Assembly (NCBI RefSeq): GCF_006228125.1
Contig: NZ_VDFY01000159.1
Span: 1 to 41,384 of the forward strand
Length of the DNA: 41,384 nucleotides
Direction: 5' to 3'
Origin: Micromonospora orduensis
GTDB taxonomy: Bacteria > Actinomycetota > Actinomycetes > Mycobacteriales > Micromonosporaceae
The number at the start of each line of letters is the position of its first letter. The stretch's first letter is position 1. Position numbers and translations under genes: made by a program. Shown one piece after another: positions 27,605-36,919 of the stretch. The notes beneath the pieces are model-generated. The model did not search any database. It worked only from the letters and a program-made list of their open reading frames with translations, and was not told the DNA's origin.

Positions 27605-28246
27605 GTGGGCGCGATCACCGGAACGTTCAAGGGATTCGGTGTCACCTTCTCGCACATGTTCAGGAAGGTCGTCACGACCGACTACCCGTTCAAGCCGCCG
27701 GTGTCGGCGCCGCGCTACCACGGGCGGCACATCCTCAACCGGCACCCGGACGGCCTGGAGAAGTGCATCGGCTGCGAGCTGTGCGCCTGGGCCTGCCCGG
27801 CGGACGCGATCTACGTCGAGGGCGGCGACAACACCGACGAGCAGCGCTTCTCGCCGGGTGAGCGGTACGCCAGCACCTACCAGATCAACTACGCGCGGTG
27901 CATCTTCTGTGGGCTGTGCATCGAGGCCTGCCCGACCCGATCGCTGACCATGAGCAACGAGTACGAGCTGGCCCGGGACAACCGGCAGGACCTGATCTTC
28001 ACGAAGGAGCAGCTGCTCGCGCCGCTGCTCGAGGGCATGGAGCAGCCGCCGCACCCGATGCGCCTGGGCGACAGCGAGAAGGACTACTACGTCGGCGCGC
28101 TCGACAACCCGGGCACCTCCGCCGGTGCCGAGACGTCCCCGATGGGCCCCGGCCGCTACCAGGTCGAGGAGCACCCCGGTGTGACATTCCCGGGTGCCGA
28201 GCAGGCCGCCCAGCGCGCGGCGGCCGGCAAGGGAGAGGGAGCATGA
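27605..28246 (+). CDS. nuoI: NADH-quinone oxidoreductase subunit I (clusters N6a/N6b)
   Basis: A 213-residue ferredoxin-type subunit with two [4Fe-4S] motifs: [12 protein letters not shown] (about 55-66) and [12 protein letters not shown] (about 99-110). They relay electrons from NuoG to NuoB. A 60-residue C-terminal tail rich in Pro and Gly extends beyond the core. The GTG start lies 1 bp after the nuoH stop and the stop shares ATGA with nuoJ. Confidence 0.95.
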   Translation: MGAITGTFKGFGVTFSHMFRKVVTTDYPFKPPVSAPRYHGRHILNRHPDGLEKCIGCELCAWACPADAIYVEGGDNTDEQRFSPGERYASTYQINYARCIFCGLCIEACPTRSLTMSNEYELARDNRQDLIFTKEQLLAPLLEGMEQPPHPMRLGDSEKDYYVGALDNPGTSAGAETSPMGPGRYQVEEHPGVTFPGAEQAAQRAAAGKGEGA

Positions 28247-29013
28247 CCACGTCTACGGTGCTGGCCGCGGCGGGTGGGGTGTCCGGCGGTGAGGAGGTCA
28301 CCTTCTGGATCCTCGCGCCGCTCGCCCTGATCGGCGCGATCGGGATGGTGGCCGCCCGCAACGCGGTGCACTCGGCGCTCTGGCTGGTGCTCACCATGCT
28401 CTGCCTGGGCGTGTTCTACGTGCTCCAGGCCGGGCCGTTCATCGGCATGGTGCAGATCATCGTCTACACCGGCGCGATCATGATGCTCTTCCTGTTCGTG
28501 CTGATGCTTGTCGGCCGGGACTCCACGGACTCGCTTATCGAGACGCTGCGCGGCCAGCGGGTCGCCGCGATCGTGCTCGGGCTGGGCTTCGCCGGCCTGG
28601 TCGGCGGGGCGCTCTACCGGGCGCTGGAGGGCACCACCGCGGTCGGCCTGGAGCAGGCCAACGCGGAGGGCAACATGCAGGGCATCGCCCGGCTGCTCTT
28701 CACCAAGTACGTCTTCGCGTTCGAGCTGACCTCGGCGCTGCTCATCACCGCGGCGGTCGGCGCGATGGTGCTCGCGCACATCGAGCGGCGCAAGCAGGAC
28801 AAGGTCGACCAGCCGTCGACAATGAAGGCCCGCTTCGCACCGGGCAACTACCCCGGCCCCAAGCCGGGCCCCGGCGTCTTCGCGACCTCATCCTCGGTGG
28901 CCACCCCGGCGCGGCTGCCGGACGGCCGGCTCACCGAGCGGAGCACGCCGGACATCCTGCCGGTGCGGGAGCTGACCGCGCAGGAGACCACGCTGAAGGG
29001 GACGGACCAATGA
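28243..29013 (+). CDS. nuoJ: NADH-quinone oxidoreductase subunit J
   Basis: A 256-residue membrane subunit with five transmembrane helices in the first 180 residues. The conserved [20 protein letters not shown] helix, including the pi-bulge Tyr, is at about 71-90 and is thought to help couple redox chemistry to proton movement. The last 70 residues form a cytoplasmic tail rich in Pro and charged residues. Start and stop both use ATGA overlaps with nuoI and nuoK. Confidence 0.94.
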   Translation: MTTSTVLAAAGGVSGGEEVTFWILAPLALIGAIGMVAARNAVHSALWLVLTMLCLGVFYVLQAGPFIGMVQIIVYTGAIMMLFLFVLMLVGRDSTDSLIETLRGQRVAAIVLGLGFAGLVGGALYRALEGTTAVGLEQANAEGNMQGIARLLFTKYVFAFELTSALLITAAVGAMVLAHIERRKQDKVDQPSTMKARFAPGNYPGPKPGPGVFATSSSVATPARLPDGRLTERSTPDILPVRELTAQETTLKGTDQ

Positions 29014-29309
29014 CGCCCGACTACTACCTGGTCCTCGCTGCGGTGCTGTTCACCATCGGCGCCGCCGGGGTGCTCGTCCGGCGCAACGCGATAGTGCTCT
29101 TCATGTGCGTGGAGCTGATGCTCAACGCGGCCAATCTGACGCTTGTCACCTTCAGCCGGATCAACGGTGACCTCAACGGTCAGATCATGGCGTTCTTCGT
29201 GATGGTGGTGGCCGCGGCCGAGGTCGTGGTCGGGCTCGCGATCATCATGTCGATCTTCCGTACTCGACGCTCCGCGAGCGTCGACGACGCCAACCTGCTC
29301 AAGTACTAA
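29010..29309 (+). CDS. nuoK: NADH-quinone oxidoreductase subunit K
   Basis: A 99-residue subunit with three transmembrane helices, usual family size. The two buried glutamates for proton transfer are visible: in the second helix ([14 protein letters not shown]) and the third ([11 protein letters not shown]). It lies between NuoJ and the antiporter-like subunits in the membrane arm. The ATG overlaps the nuoJ stop. Eleven bases separate it from nuoL, with GGGG as a weak Shine-Dalgarno. Confidence 0.95.
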   Translation: MTPDYYLVLAAVLFTIGAAGVLVRRNAIVLFMCVELMLNAANLTLVTFSRINGDLNGQIMAFFVMVVAAAEVVVGLAIIMSIFRTRRSASVDDANLLKY

Positions 29310-29320
29310 GGGGCAAGCAA

Positions 29321-31246
29321 GTGGAAGAGACTGTGCAGTACGCCGGTGCCACGGGCTTGCTCGGCAGCGTCTGGCTGCTGGTGGCGATCCCGCTGGTCAG
29401 CGCGGCCATCCTGCTGCTGCTCGGCCGTCGGGCCGACCGCTGGGGGCACTGGTTGGGCGTCGCCGCCATCGGTGCCGCTTTCGTGCTCGGCCTGGCCTTC
29501 TTCTTCCAGCTGCGTGGCCTGGAGAACAAGTCGGTCGAGCTGAGCCTCTGGGACTTCATCGCGGTCGGTGACCTCCGCGTCGACTTCGGCCTGCTGTTCG
29601 ACCCGCTCGCCGCGGTCTTCGTGCTGCTGATCACCGGGGTGGGTTTCCTGATCCACCTGTACGCGGTGGAGTACATGGCGCACGACGGGGGCCGCCGCCG
29701 GTTCTTCGCGTACTTCAACCTGTTCGTCGCGGCCATGCTGCTGCTGGTGCTCGGCAACAACTACGTGATGCTGTACTTCGGCTGGGAGGGCGTCGGTCTG
29801 GCGTCGTACCTGCTGATCTCCTTCTGGTACGGGCGGCCGAGCGCGGCCACCGCCGGCAAGAAGGCGTTCCTGATGAACCGGGTCGGCGACGCCGGTCTGG
29901 CCGTCGGCATCTTCATCATGTTCGCCACGCTGGGCACCACCCAGTACGACGAGGTGTTCAGCGGCGTCGGCGGGCTGACCGCCACCACGGTGCTGGTGCT
30001 CGGCCTGTTGCTGCTGCTCGGCGCGGCCGGCAAGTCCGGCCAGTTCCCACTGCAGGCGTGGCTGCCGGACGCCATGGAGGGCCCGACCCCGGTGTCGGCG
30101 CTCATCCACGCCGCGACAATGGTCACCGCGGGCGTCTACCTGATCGCCCGCTCCAACCCGATCTTCTCCGCGAACTCGACGCTCCAGCTCGTGGTGGTCA
30201 GCGTCGGCGCGCTCACCCTGCTGATGGGCTGCATCATCGGCGCGGCCAAGGACGACATCAAGCGGGTGCTCGCCTGGTCGACGGTGAGCCAGATCGGCTA
30301 CATGTTCCTCGGCGTCGGCCTGGGCGGTGGGGCGTACGCGCTGGCCATCGTCCACCTGCTGGCGCACGGCTTCTTCAAGGCCAACATGTTCCTGGGCGCC
30401 GGCTCGGTCATGCACGGCATGAAGGACCAGGTCGACATCCGCCGCTTCGGTGGGCTCTCCAAGCACATGAAGATCACCTGGCTGACCTTCATGATGGGCT
30501 GGCTCGCCATCATCGGCATGTTCCCGTTCTCCGGCTTCTTCTCCAAGGAGCCGATCATCGTGGCCGCCTTCGAGCGGGAGGACTGGACCGCCTGGCTCTT
30601 CGGCGGCGCGGCGCTGCTCGGCGCCGGGCTTACCGCGTTCTACATGACCCGGCTGTTCGTGCTGACCTTCCACGGCCCGAAGCGGTGGACCGAGGACATC
30701 GAGCACCCGCACGAGTCGCCGAAGCTGATGACCATCCCGCTGATTCTGCTGGCGGTCGGCTCGGTCGGCGCCGGTTTCCTGCTCTCCACGTCCGTTCCGG
30801 ACTGGCTGACGGCGACCGCCGGACTCGGCAGCGAGCACGCCGAGCACGAGGCGGTCCTCTCGCACGCCGTGATCACCACGCTGTCGCTGCTGGTCACCGT
30901 GCTCGGCGCCGGGCTGGCCTGGTTCCTGTTCCGGGCCGGTACGGCCACCGCGCCGCAGCCGGCCGGTGTGCTGGTCACCGCCGCCCGGCGCAATCTCTAC
31001 ACCGACGCGGTGAACGAAGCGGTCTTCGAGAAGCCGGGCATCTTCCTCACCCGGGCGCTTGTCTTCCTCGACAACCGGGGCATCGACGGGCTGGTCAACG
31101 GGCTCGCCGCCGCGGTCGGCGGTGGATCGGGCCGGCTCCGGCGGATGCAGACCGGCTTCGTCCGCTCGTACGCCACCTCGATCCTGGCCGGTGCGCTGCT
31201 GGTGATGGCGGCGTTCCTGGCGGTGCAGGCGGGGTGGTTGGCGTGA
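29321..31246 (+). CDS. nuoL: NADH-quinone oxidoreductase subunit L (antiporter-like)
   Basis: A 641-residue distal subunit of the membrane arm, one of three Mrp-antiporter-like proton channels. The key acid is Glu156 in YFGWEGVGLASYLL, the key lysine Lys238 in AAGKSGQFPLQAWLPDAMEG. About 16 transmembrane helices are expected from the hydrophobic profile, including the C-terminal helix after the long lateral segment. The start is GTG at 29321. The stop shares GTGA with a 22-codon frame that leads into nuoM. Confidence 0.96.
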   Translation: MEETVQYAGATGLLGSVWLLVAIPLVSAAILLLLGRRADRWGHWLGVAAIGAAFVLGLAFFFQLRGLENKSVELSLWDFIAVGDLRVDFGLLFDPLAAVFVLLITGVGFLIHLYAVEYMAHDGGRRRFFAYFNLFVAAMLLLVLGNNYVMLYFGWEGVGLASYLLISFWYGRPSAATAGKKAFLMNRVGDAGLAVGIFIMFATLGTTQYDEVFSGVGGLTATTVLVLGLLLLLGAAGKSGQFPLQAWLPDAMEGPTPVSALIHAATMVTAGVYLIARSNPIFSANSTLQLVVVSVGALTLLMGCIIGAAKDDIKRVLAWSTVSQIGYMFLGVGLGGGAYALAIVHLLAHGFFKANMFLGAGSVMHGMKDQVDIRRFGGLSKHMKITWLTFMMGWLAIIGMFPFSGFFSKEPIIVAAFEREDWTAWLFGGAALLGAGLTAFYMTRLFVLTFHGPKRWTEDIEHPHESPKLMTIPLILLAVGSVGAGFLLSTSVPDWLTATAGLGSEHAEHEAVLSHAVITTLSLLVTVLGAGLAWFLFRAGTATAPQPAGVLVTAARRNLYTDAVNEAVFEKPGIFLTRALVFLDNRGIDGLVNGLAAAVGGGSGRLRRMQTGFVRSYATSILAGALLVMAAFLAVQAGWLA

Positions 31247-31311
31247 TCGACCTCTTTCCGGCCGCCCCCGCCGGCGGACTACGCATCCACGACGGAGGTA
31301 AGGCCGCATAA
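31243..31311 (+). CDS. Possible 22-aa peptide coupled to nuoL and nuoM
   Basis: A frame begins at GTG 31243, overlapping the nuoL stop (GTGA), and ends at TAA 31309-31311, overlapping the nuoM start (TAATG). The peptide would be MIDLFPAAPAGGLRIHDGGK plus two Ala. It fills the whole nuoL-nuoM gap and contains the nuoM Shine-Dalgarno (GGAGG, 31294-31298). It may be a coupling device that keeps ribosomes moving, a small protein, or chance; there is no homology evidence. Confidence 0.35.
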   Translation: MIDLFPAAPAGGLRIHDGGKAA

Positions 31312-32846
31312 TGTCCAACTTCCCGTTCCTCTCGGTGCTCACGGTGGCGCCACTGGTGGGCGCCCTGGTGGTGGCCTTCCTGCCGCGCCACCGGCCGGAG
31401 CTGGCCAAGCAGGTGGCCTTCGCCTGGTCACTGCTCGTGCTGGTGCTGTCGGTGGTGATGTGGGTCAGCTTCAACGCCGGTGGTGACCGGTTCCAGTTCC
31501 GCGAGTCGTACTCGTGGATCCCGAACTGGGGTGTCAGCTTCACCTTCGCCGCCGACGGCATCGCGCTGGTGATGCTGATGCTGATCGCGGTGCTGGTGCC
31601 GCTGGTGATCCTGGCGTCCTGGCACGACGCCGAGTCGTCGAAGCGGTCGGTGCCTGTCTACTTCGCGCTGCTGCTGGTCCTCGAATGCACGATGATCGGC
31701 GTCTTCGCGGCCGCCGACGTCTTCCTGTTCTACGTGTTCTTCGAGGTCATGCTGGTCCCGATGTACTTCCTCATCGGCAGCTACGGCGGCCACCAGCGGC
31801 AGTACGCGGCGGTGAAGTTCTTCCTCTACTCGCTCGTCGGCGGTCTGTTCATGCTGGCCGCGGTGATCGGCCTGTGGGTGGTCGGCGGGAAGACGTTCGA
31901 CTGGCAGGCGCTGTCGCAGGTCGACATCAGCACCGGCACCGAGCGTTGGCTGTTCCTCGGCTTCTTCCTCGCGTTCGCCATCAAGGCGCCGTTCTTCCCC
32001 TTCCACACCTGGCTGCCCGACGCCGGTGGCGCCGCCCCGGCGGGCGCCGCGGCTCTGCTCGTCGGCGTGCTGGACAAGGTCGGCACGTTCGGCATCCTGC
32101 GCTACTGCCTGCCGCTGTTCCCCGAGGCGTCGAAGTGGTTCGCGCCGTGGGCGCTGGCGCTGGGCGTGATCGGCATCGTGTACGCCGCGCTGCTGGCGGT
32201 CGGTCAGAACGACCTCAAGCGGCTGGTGTCGTACACCTCGATCGCGCACTTCGGTTTCATCGGGGTGGGCATCTTCGCGTTCACCACGCAGGCCGGTACG
32301 GGCGCGGTGCTCTACATGCTCAACCACGGCCTGGCCACCGGGCTGCTCTTCCTGGTGGTGGGCATGCTGATCGCCCGGCGTGGTTCGGCGCTGATCAGCG
32401 ACTTCGGTGGAGCGGGCAAGCTGGTCCCGGTGCTCGCCGGTGTGCTGTTCTTCGCCGGTCTCGCCTCGCTCGCGCTGCCCGGCACCGCGCCGTTCATCTC
32501 CGAGTTCCTGGTGCTGATCGGCACGTTCACGGTGAACAAGCCGGTGGCGGTCATCGCCACGCTCGGCATCATCCTGGCGGCGGCGTACGTGCTGTGGATG
32601 GTGCAGCGCACCACGCAGGGCACGCTGAACCCGGCTCTCACCGAGGTCGACGGGATGCGCAAGGACCTCAACCTGCGCGAGAAGTTCGTGGTCGCTCCAC
32701 TGATCGCGCTGATCGTGCTGCTCGGCTTCTATCCCAAGCCGGTCACCGACGTGATCAACCCGGCCGTCCAGGCGACCATGGACGACATCGGCAGAACCGA
32801 CCCGGCGCCGTCCGTGGGCGGCACCGTCCAGGAGGCGGCAAAGTGA
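31311..32846 (+). CDS. nuoM: NADH-quinone oxidoreductase subunit M (antiporter-like)
   Basis: A 511-residue membrane subunit with about 14 transmembrane helices. The conserved glutamate lies in FFEVMLVPMYFLIG (near residue 145) and the lysine in IKAPFFPFHTWLPDAG (near residue 225). The segment NDLKRLVSYTSIAHFGF is typical for this proton channel. The ATG at 31311 has a GACGGAGG Shine-Dalgarno. The stop shares GTGA with nuoN. Confidence 0.96.
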   Translation: MSNFPFLSVLTVAPLVGALVVAFLPRHRPELAKQVAFAWSLLVLVLSVVMWVSFNAGGDRFQFRESYSWIPNWGVSFTFAADGIALVMLMLIAVLVPLVILASWHDAESSKRSVPVYFALLLVLECTMIGVFAAADVFLFYVFFEVMLVPMYFLIGSYGGHQRQYAAVKFFLYSLVGGLFMLAAVIGLWVVGGKTFDWQALSQVDISTGTERWLFLGFFLAFAIKAPFFPFHTWLPDAGGAAPAGAAALLVGVLDKVGTFGILRYCLPLFPEASKWFAPWALALGVIGIVYAALLAVGQNDLKRLVSYTSIAHFGFIGVGIFAFTTQAGTGAVLYMLNHGLATGLLFLVVGMLIARRGSALISDFGGAGKLVPVLAGVLFFAGLASLALPGTAPFISEFLVLIGTFTVNKPVAVIATLGIILAAAYVLWMVQRTTQGTLNPALTEVDGMRKDLNLREKFVVAPLIALIVLLGFYPKPVTDVINPAVQATMDDIGRTDPAPSVGGTVQEAAK

Positions 32847-34396
32847 CCGAGTTGAAACTGCCGTCGCTGGACTACGCGGCGCTCGCCCCGATCCTGATCA
32901 TGCTGGGCACCGCGTTGCTCGGTGTGCTGGTCGAGGCCTTCGTTCCCCGGCGTTCGCGGCACGTGGTGCAGCTGACGCTGGCCCTGCTGGCGGTGCTCGC
33001 CGCGCTGACCATGGTGGTCTTCAACGCCGACGACCGGATCATCACCGCCGGTCAGGCGCTCGCGGTGGACGGGCCGACGCTCTTCCTCCAGGGCGCGATC
33101 CTCGTGCTTGCCGCGATGGCGCTGCTGCTGATCGGTGACCGCTCGGTGGAGCGGGGCGGCGCGTTCGTCGCCCAGGCGGCGGTGACCGCCGAGTCGGCCG
33201 ACGACCGGCGGCAGGCCGAGGGGCGCAACGGACTCACCGAGGTGTACCCGCTCGTCACGTTCGCGATCGGCGGCATGCTGATCTTCGTGGCGGCGAACGA
33301 CCTGCTGACCATGTTCATCGCCCTGGAGGTCTTCTCCCTGCCGCTGTACCTGCTCTGCGCGCTGGCCCGTCGCCGGCGTCTGCTGAGCCAGGAGGCGGCG
33401 ATGAAGTACTTCCTGCTCGGCGCGTACGCGTCGGCGTTCTTCCTGTTCGGGGTGGCCCTGATCTACGGGTTCACCGCCGGGATGCCGGGTCGGACGGCGG
33501 GCGTCGACTTCGCCACCATCAACGCGGCGGTGACCGAGTCGCCGGCCAGCCCGGTGCTGCTCTTCGCCGGCATGGCGTTGCTCTCCATCGGTCTGCTCTT
33601 CAAAGCGGCGGCGGCCCCGTTCCACGTGTGGACCCCGGACGTCTACCAGGGCGCGCCGACCCCGGTCACCGGCTTCATGGCGGCCTGTACGAAGGTCGCC
33701 GCGTTCGGCGCGCTGCTGCGTGTCTTCCACGTCGCGTTCGTCGACGCCAGCTGGGACTTCACGCCGGTGCTCGGCGCGATCGCGGTCCTGACCATGCTTG
33801 TCGGCGCGGTGCTCGCGGTCACCCAGACCGACATCAAGCGGCTGCTCGCGTACTCCTCGATCGCCAACGCCGGCTACCTGCTGGTCGGTGTGCTGGCGCC
33901 GAGCAGGGACGGGCTGTCCGGCACGATGTTCTACCTGGTCGCCTACGGGTTCTCGGTGCTTGCCGCGTTCGCTGTGGTGACGCTGGTGCGCGACGCCGAC
34001 GGGGAAGCCACGCACCTGTCCCGGTGGGCCGGGCTGGGCCGGCGGTCGCCGTTCTTCGCCGGGCTGTTCACGTTCATCCTGCTGGCCTTCGCGGGTATCC
34101 CGCTGACCAGCGGCTTCACCAGCAAGTTTGCGATCTTCGGGCCGGCCCTGGAGGAGGGGCAGGCCTGGCTGGTGATCGCCGGCGTGCTGACCAGCATGGT
34201 GCTGGCGTTCCCGTACCTGCGGGTCGTGGTGATGATGTGGCTGTCCGAGCCGGGCGAGTCCACCCCTACCGTCACCGTGCCCGGTGGGCTCACCTCCGCC
34301 GCGCTGATGATCGGCGTACTGGCGACCCTGGTGCTCGGTGTCGCCCCGGCACCGCTGCTCGATCTGGCCGCCGGAGCTGCCGAATTCGTGCGATGA
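32843..34396 (+). CDS. nuoN: NADH-quinone oxidoreductase subunit N (antiporter-like)
   Basis: A 517-residue membrane subunit with about 14 transmembrane helices. The conserved glutamate is in FIALEVFSLPLYLLCAL, the lysine in LLFKAAAAPFHVWTPDVYQG, and a second lysine in TDIKRLLAYSSIANAGYL. It is the third proton channel and the last nuo gene. A soluble stretch at about 112-132 (AESADDRRQAEGRNG) breaks two early helices. GTG start overlaps the nuoM stop. A strong hairpin follows. Confidence 0.96.
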   Translation: MTELKLPSLDYAALAPILIMLGTALLGVLVEAFVPRRSRHVVQLTLALLAVLAALTMVVFNADDRIITAGQALAVDGPTLFLQGAILVLAAMALLLIGDRSVERGGAFVAQAAVTAESADDRRQAEGRNGLTEVYPLVTFAIGGMLIFVAANDLLTMFIALEVFSLPLYLLCALARRRRLLSQEAAMKYFLLGAYASAFFLFGVALIYGFTAGMPGRTAGVDFATINAAVTESPASPVLLFAGMALLSIGLLFKAAAAPFHVWTPDVYQGAPTPVTGFMAACTKVAAFGALLRVFHVAFVDASWDFTPVLGAIAVLTMLVGAVLAVTQTDIKRLLAYSSIANAGYLLVGVLAPSRDGLSGTMFYLVAYGFSVLAAFAVVTLVRDADGEATHLSRWAGLGRRSPFFAGLFTFILLAFAGIPLTSGFTSKFAIFGPALEEGQAWLVIAGVLTSMVLAFPYLRVVVMMWLSEPGESTPTVTVPGGLTSAALMIGVLATLVLGVAPAPLLDLAAGAAEFVR

Positions 34397-34410
34397 CGCG
34401 AGTCTCGACG

Positions 34411-34448
34411 ACCGGAGGCCGGTACGCGTTCGCGTGCCGGCCTCCGGT
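34411..34448 (+). terminator. Terminator of the nuo operon
   Basis: A 16-bp stem, ACCGGAGGCCGGTACG (34411-34426) with CGTGCCGGCCTCCGGT (34433-34448), contains one G-U type pair and a 6-nt loop. It begins 14 bp after the nuoN stop. No U-tract. Confidence 0.85.
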
Positions 34449-34486
34449 GCGTATCCCCAACCCGGAGCAGGTAGAACGGGTGTGGC

Positions 34487-35572
34487 ATGGTTGATGGCGT
34501 GGTGAATCCGGCTGGCGAGCGTTCAGGTGCCCCGGGCTCCGGCGGTCGTCGGGGTCGGGCGAGTACGAGTCAGTTCGGCGCGCTCGGCCTTCATCTCGCC
34601 GATCCCCGCGTCGAGGCGTCCGTGCTGGGTCTGCTGGACGCGGTGGAGGTCGAGCTGCGGGCCAGTGTGGCGAGCGCCGACCCCTTCGTCGAGGAGGCCG
34701 CCCGGCACCTGCTGGAGGCCGGCGGGAAGCGGTTCCGCCCCCTGCTGGTGGCGCTGGGCGCCCAGTTCGGTGATCCGAGCGGCCCGCAGGTCGTACCGGC
34801 CGCCGTGGTGATGGAGCTCACGCACCTGGCGACGCTCTACCACGACGACGTGATGGACGAGGCGGCCGTCCGCCGGGGTGCGCCGAGCGCGAACTCCCGC
34901 TGGACCAACTCGGTGGCCATCCTGGTCGGCGACTATCTCTTCGCCCGCGCGGCGGACATCGCGGCCGATCTGGGCCCCGAGGCGGTCCGGTTGCAGGCGC
35001 GTACCTTCGCCCGCCTGGTGCATGGTCAGATCGCGGAGACGGTGGGTCCGCGCGTCGGGGAGGACCCGGTCGCGCACTACCTGAGCGTGATCGCCGAGAA
35101 GACCGGGTCGCTGATCGCCACGTCGGTCCGGTTCGGCGGCCTGTTCGGTGGCGCCCCCGCCGAGCAGGTCGAGGCCCTCGCCGGCTACGGCGAGACGATC
35201 GGCGTCGCGTTCCAGCTCACCGACGACCTGCTGGACATCGCGTCCGAGTCGGTGCAGTCCGGCAAGACGCCCGGCACGGACCTGCGGGAGGGCGTTCCGA
35301 CGCTGCCGGTGCTCTACGCCCGTGCGGCGGACGACTCCGACGCCTCCTCGGTGCGTCTGCGGGAGATCCTGGCGACCGGCCCGCTGACCGACGACGCCCT
35401 GCACGCGGAGGCGTTGGGGCTGCTCCGGGAGAGCCCGGCGCTCAAGCGGGCACGGGAGACCGTGCGCAGCTACGCCGAGGACGCCCGCGCCCGTCTGGCC
35501 CCCCTTCCGGCCGGCCCGTCGCGTCGCGCCCTCGAATCGCTCTGCGACTACATCGCCGACCGCACCAGCTGA
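34487..35572 (+). CDS. Long-chain polyprenyl diphosphate synthase
   Basis: A 361-residue all-helical trans-prenyltransferase. Both aspartate-rich Mg-binding motifs are intact: DDVMD (120-124) and DDLLD (246-250). GGKRFRP (79-85) binds pyrophosphate. The residues four and five before the first motif are Thr and Ala, with no bulky aromatic stop, which fits a long product such as the menaquinone side chain. The first 30 residues are a Gly/Arg/Ser-rich extension. Its place next to nuo and menaquinone genes supports that role; carotenoid or undecaprenyl supply is less likely. The 3' end overlaps the convergent MFS gene by 25 bp. Confidence 0.88.
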   Translation: MVDGVVNPAGERSGAPGSGGRRGRASTSQFGALGLHLADPRVEASVLGLLDAVEVELRASVASADPFVEEAARHLLEAGGKRFRPLLVALGAQFGDPSGPQVVPAAVVMELTHLATLYHDDVMDEAAVRRGAPSANSRWTNSVAILVGDYLFARAADIAADLGPEAVRLQARTFARLVHGQIAETVGPRVGEDPVAHYLSVIAEKTGSLIATSVRFGGLFGGAPAEQVEALAGYGETIGVAFQLTDDLLDIASESVQSGKTPGTDLREGVPTLPVLYARAADDSDASSVRLREILATGPLTDDALHAEALGLLRESPALKRARETVRSYAEDARARLAPLPAGPSRRALESLCDYIADRTS

Positions 35573-36765
35573 TCCCCGCTCCGGTCGTTTCCGGCGGCGG
35601 TCAGCAGCCGACTGCCGACGAGCATGAGCGCGGCGGCGAGGAGCATGGACACCGCCGCCGTGGACCACATCGCCGGGTAGCCGAGGTGGGCGGCGAGCGG
35701 GCCGAGGGTCAGCGGGCCCAGGCAGCCGCCCGCGTACACCCCGGTCTGGGTGATCGACGTGGCGGTGGCCGGTGCCTGCGGGTGTAGCCGCACCACCGCG
35801 AAGTTCATCAGACCGGGCCACGCCCAGCCCAGGCCGAAGCCGAGCACCACACCCGCGACCAGCGGCACCGCGCCGGTCAGCGCGAGCAGTCCCAGACCGA
35901 CCGCGCCGACCACAAGCATCGCGGCGATCAGCGCGACGTGGCCGCTGGCGCGGCGGTCGGCCAGCCAGCCGGCGCCCACCCGGGCCACCACGCAGACGGC
36001 GCTGCCCAGGGTCAGGGTGAGGCCGGCCAGGCCCGGGGACAGACCTCGGGCGGCGGCGGAGTCCACCAGGAAGGTGCCGAGCGCGTTGGCCGCAGCGGCG
36101 GCCAGCGTCGCCGCCGCGCCGACGACCACCAGCGCCCCGGTGGCCCGGCCGGTGCGCCCACCGCCGGCCCTGCGGGCGAGGCCGGCCTCCTGCCGGGGTA
36201 CGAGCGGCAGCGTCGTCAGTGCCGCGCCGGCGGCGACCACGAACGCCCAGCGCCAGCCGGCGGTGAGCGCGACGGTGGGCACCGCCGCGCCGGCCAGCAG
36301 TGTGGAGACCGGGATGGCCGCCTGCTTGACGCCGAACGACAGGCCCTGCCGGCGGGCCGGGACGTGCTGGGCGAGGGCCGCGTTGCTGGCCAGTTGACCG
36401 AGGGCGTTCGCGGCGGCGCTGAGTGCCAGCAACCCCACCAGCACCGGGTACGACCGGGCGAGCGCCGCCACGGCCAGCATCGACCCGGCGGCCAGCAGGA
36501 TGCCACAGCGGGCCACCACGGCCGGTCCGTACCGTTCGACCAGGCGACCCGAGGGCACCGACGCGAGGGCGCTGACCCCGAAGTAGACGGCCACGGCCAC
36601 GCCCAGGCCGGCCGGGGAGAAGCCGATGTCGGCGCCCATCTGCACGGCGAGGCCACCGAGCAGGAAGACGGGCAGGACGCAGGCCACTGTCGTGGCGACG
36701 GCACCGGTGCTGGCCCGGACGGGCCGGAGGCGGGCGGGGGCCGGGGTGAGGGCTGTGTCGTTCAT
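35548..36765 (-). CDS. MFS transporter
   Basis: A 405-residue inner-membrane protein of the major facilitator superfamily with about 12 transmembrane helices. The loop after helix 2 has SGRLVERYGP (about 72-81), a form of the family's GxLaDRxGr motif, repeated in the second half as AGWLADRRASG. Substrate is not evident; the overall look is like cyanate/sugar-type single-substrate porters. It is divergent from the IclR gene, so IclR may control it. The gene converges on the polyprenyl synthase with a 25-bp overlap of coding ends. Confidence 0.85.
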   Translation of the reverse strand: MNDTALTPAPARLRPVRASTGAVATTVACVLPVFLLGGLAVQMGADIGFSPAGLGVAVAVYFGVSALASVPSGRLVERYGPAVVARCGILLAAGSMLAVAALARSYPVLVGLLALSAAANALGQLASNAALAQHVPARRQGLSFGVKQAAIPVSTLLAGAAVPTVALTAGWRWAFVVAAGAALTTLPLVPRQEAGLARRAGGGRTGRATGALVVVGAAATLAAAAANALGTFLVDSAAARGLSPGLAGLTLTLGSAVCVVARVGAGWLADRRASGHVALIAAMLVVGAVGLGLLALTGAVPLVAGVVLGFGLGWAWPGLMNFAVVRLHPQAPATATSITQTGVYAGGCLGPLTLGPLAAHLGYPAMWSTAAVSMLLAAALMLVGSRLLTAAGNDRSGDQLVRSAM

Positions 36766-36919
36766 CGTCCGGCAAACCTACGCGAGACGTACTCAGCGCA
36801 CTCCTCGTGACCGTCAGGGCACAACGTGTGGATGGTGATCTGGCATCCTCGACCCGAACAGGCATTTCGCACCGGGCCTGTATTTCATATGGTGTAAGTC
36901 CCCGGCGGCGGAGGTGGTT
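36766..36919. promoter_or_regulatory. Divergent MFS/IclR promoter region with operator-like repeat
   Basis: The 154-bp gap is least GC-rich at 36865-36900. TTTCA-TATGG-TGTAA (36883-36897) is an inverted repeat with one mismatch between arms, just upstream of the iclR-type start, in a fitting position for autoregulation. The central CATATG is palindromic. The ligand is unknown. Confidence 0.4.

Noticed and set aside
29306..31561. 751-codon minus-strand frame opposite nuoL
   Set aside because: A typical antisense frame of a high-GC gene, made of Gln/His/Arg/Glu runs. NuoL on the plus strand has all conserved residues.
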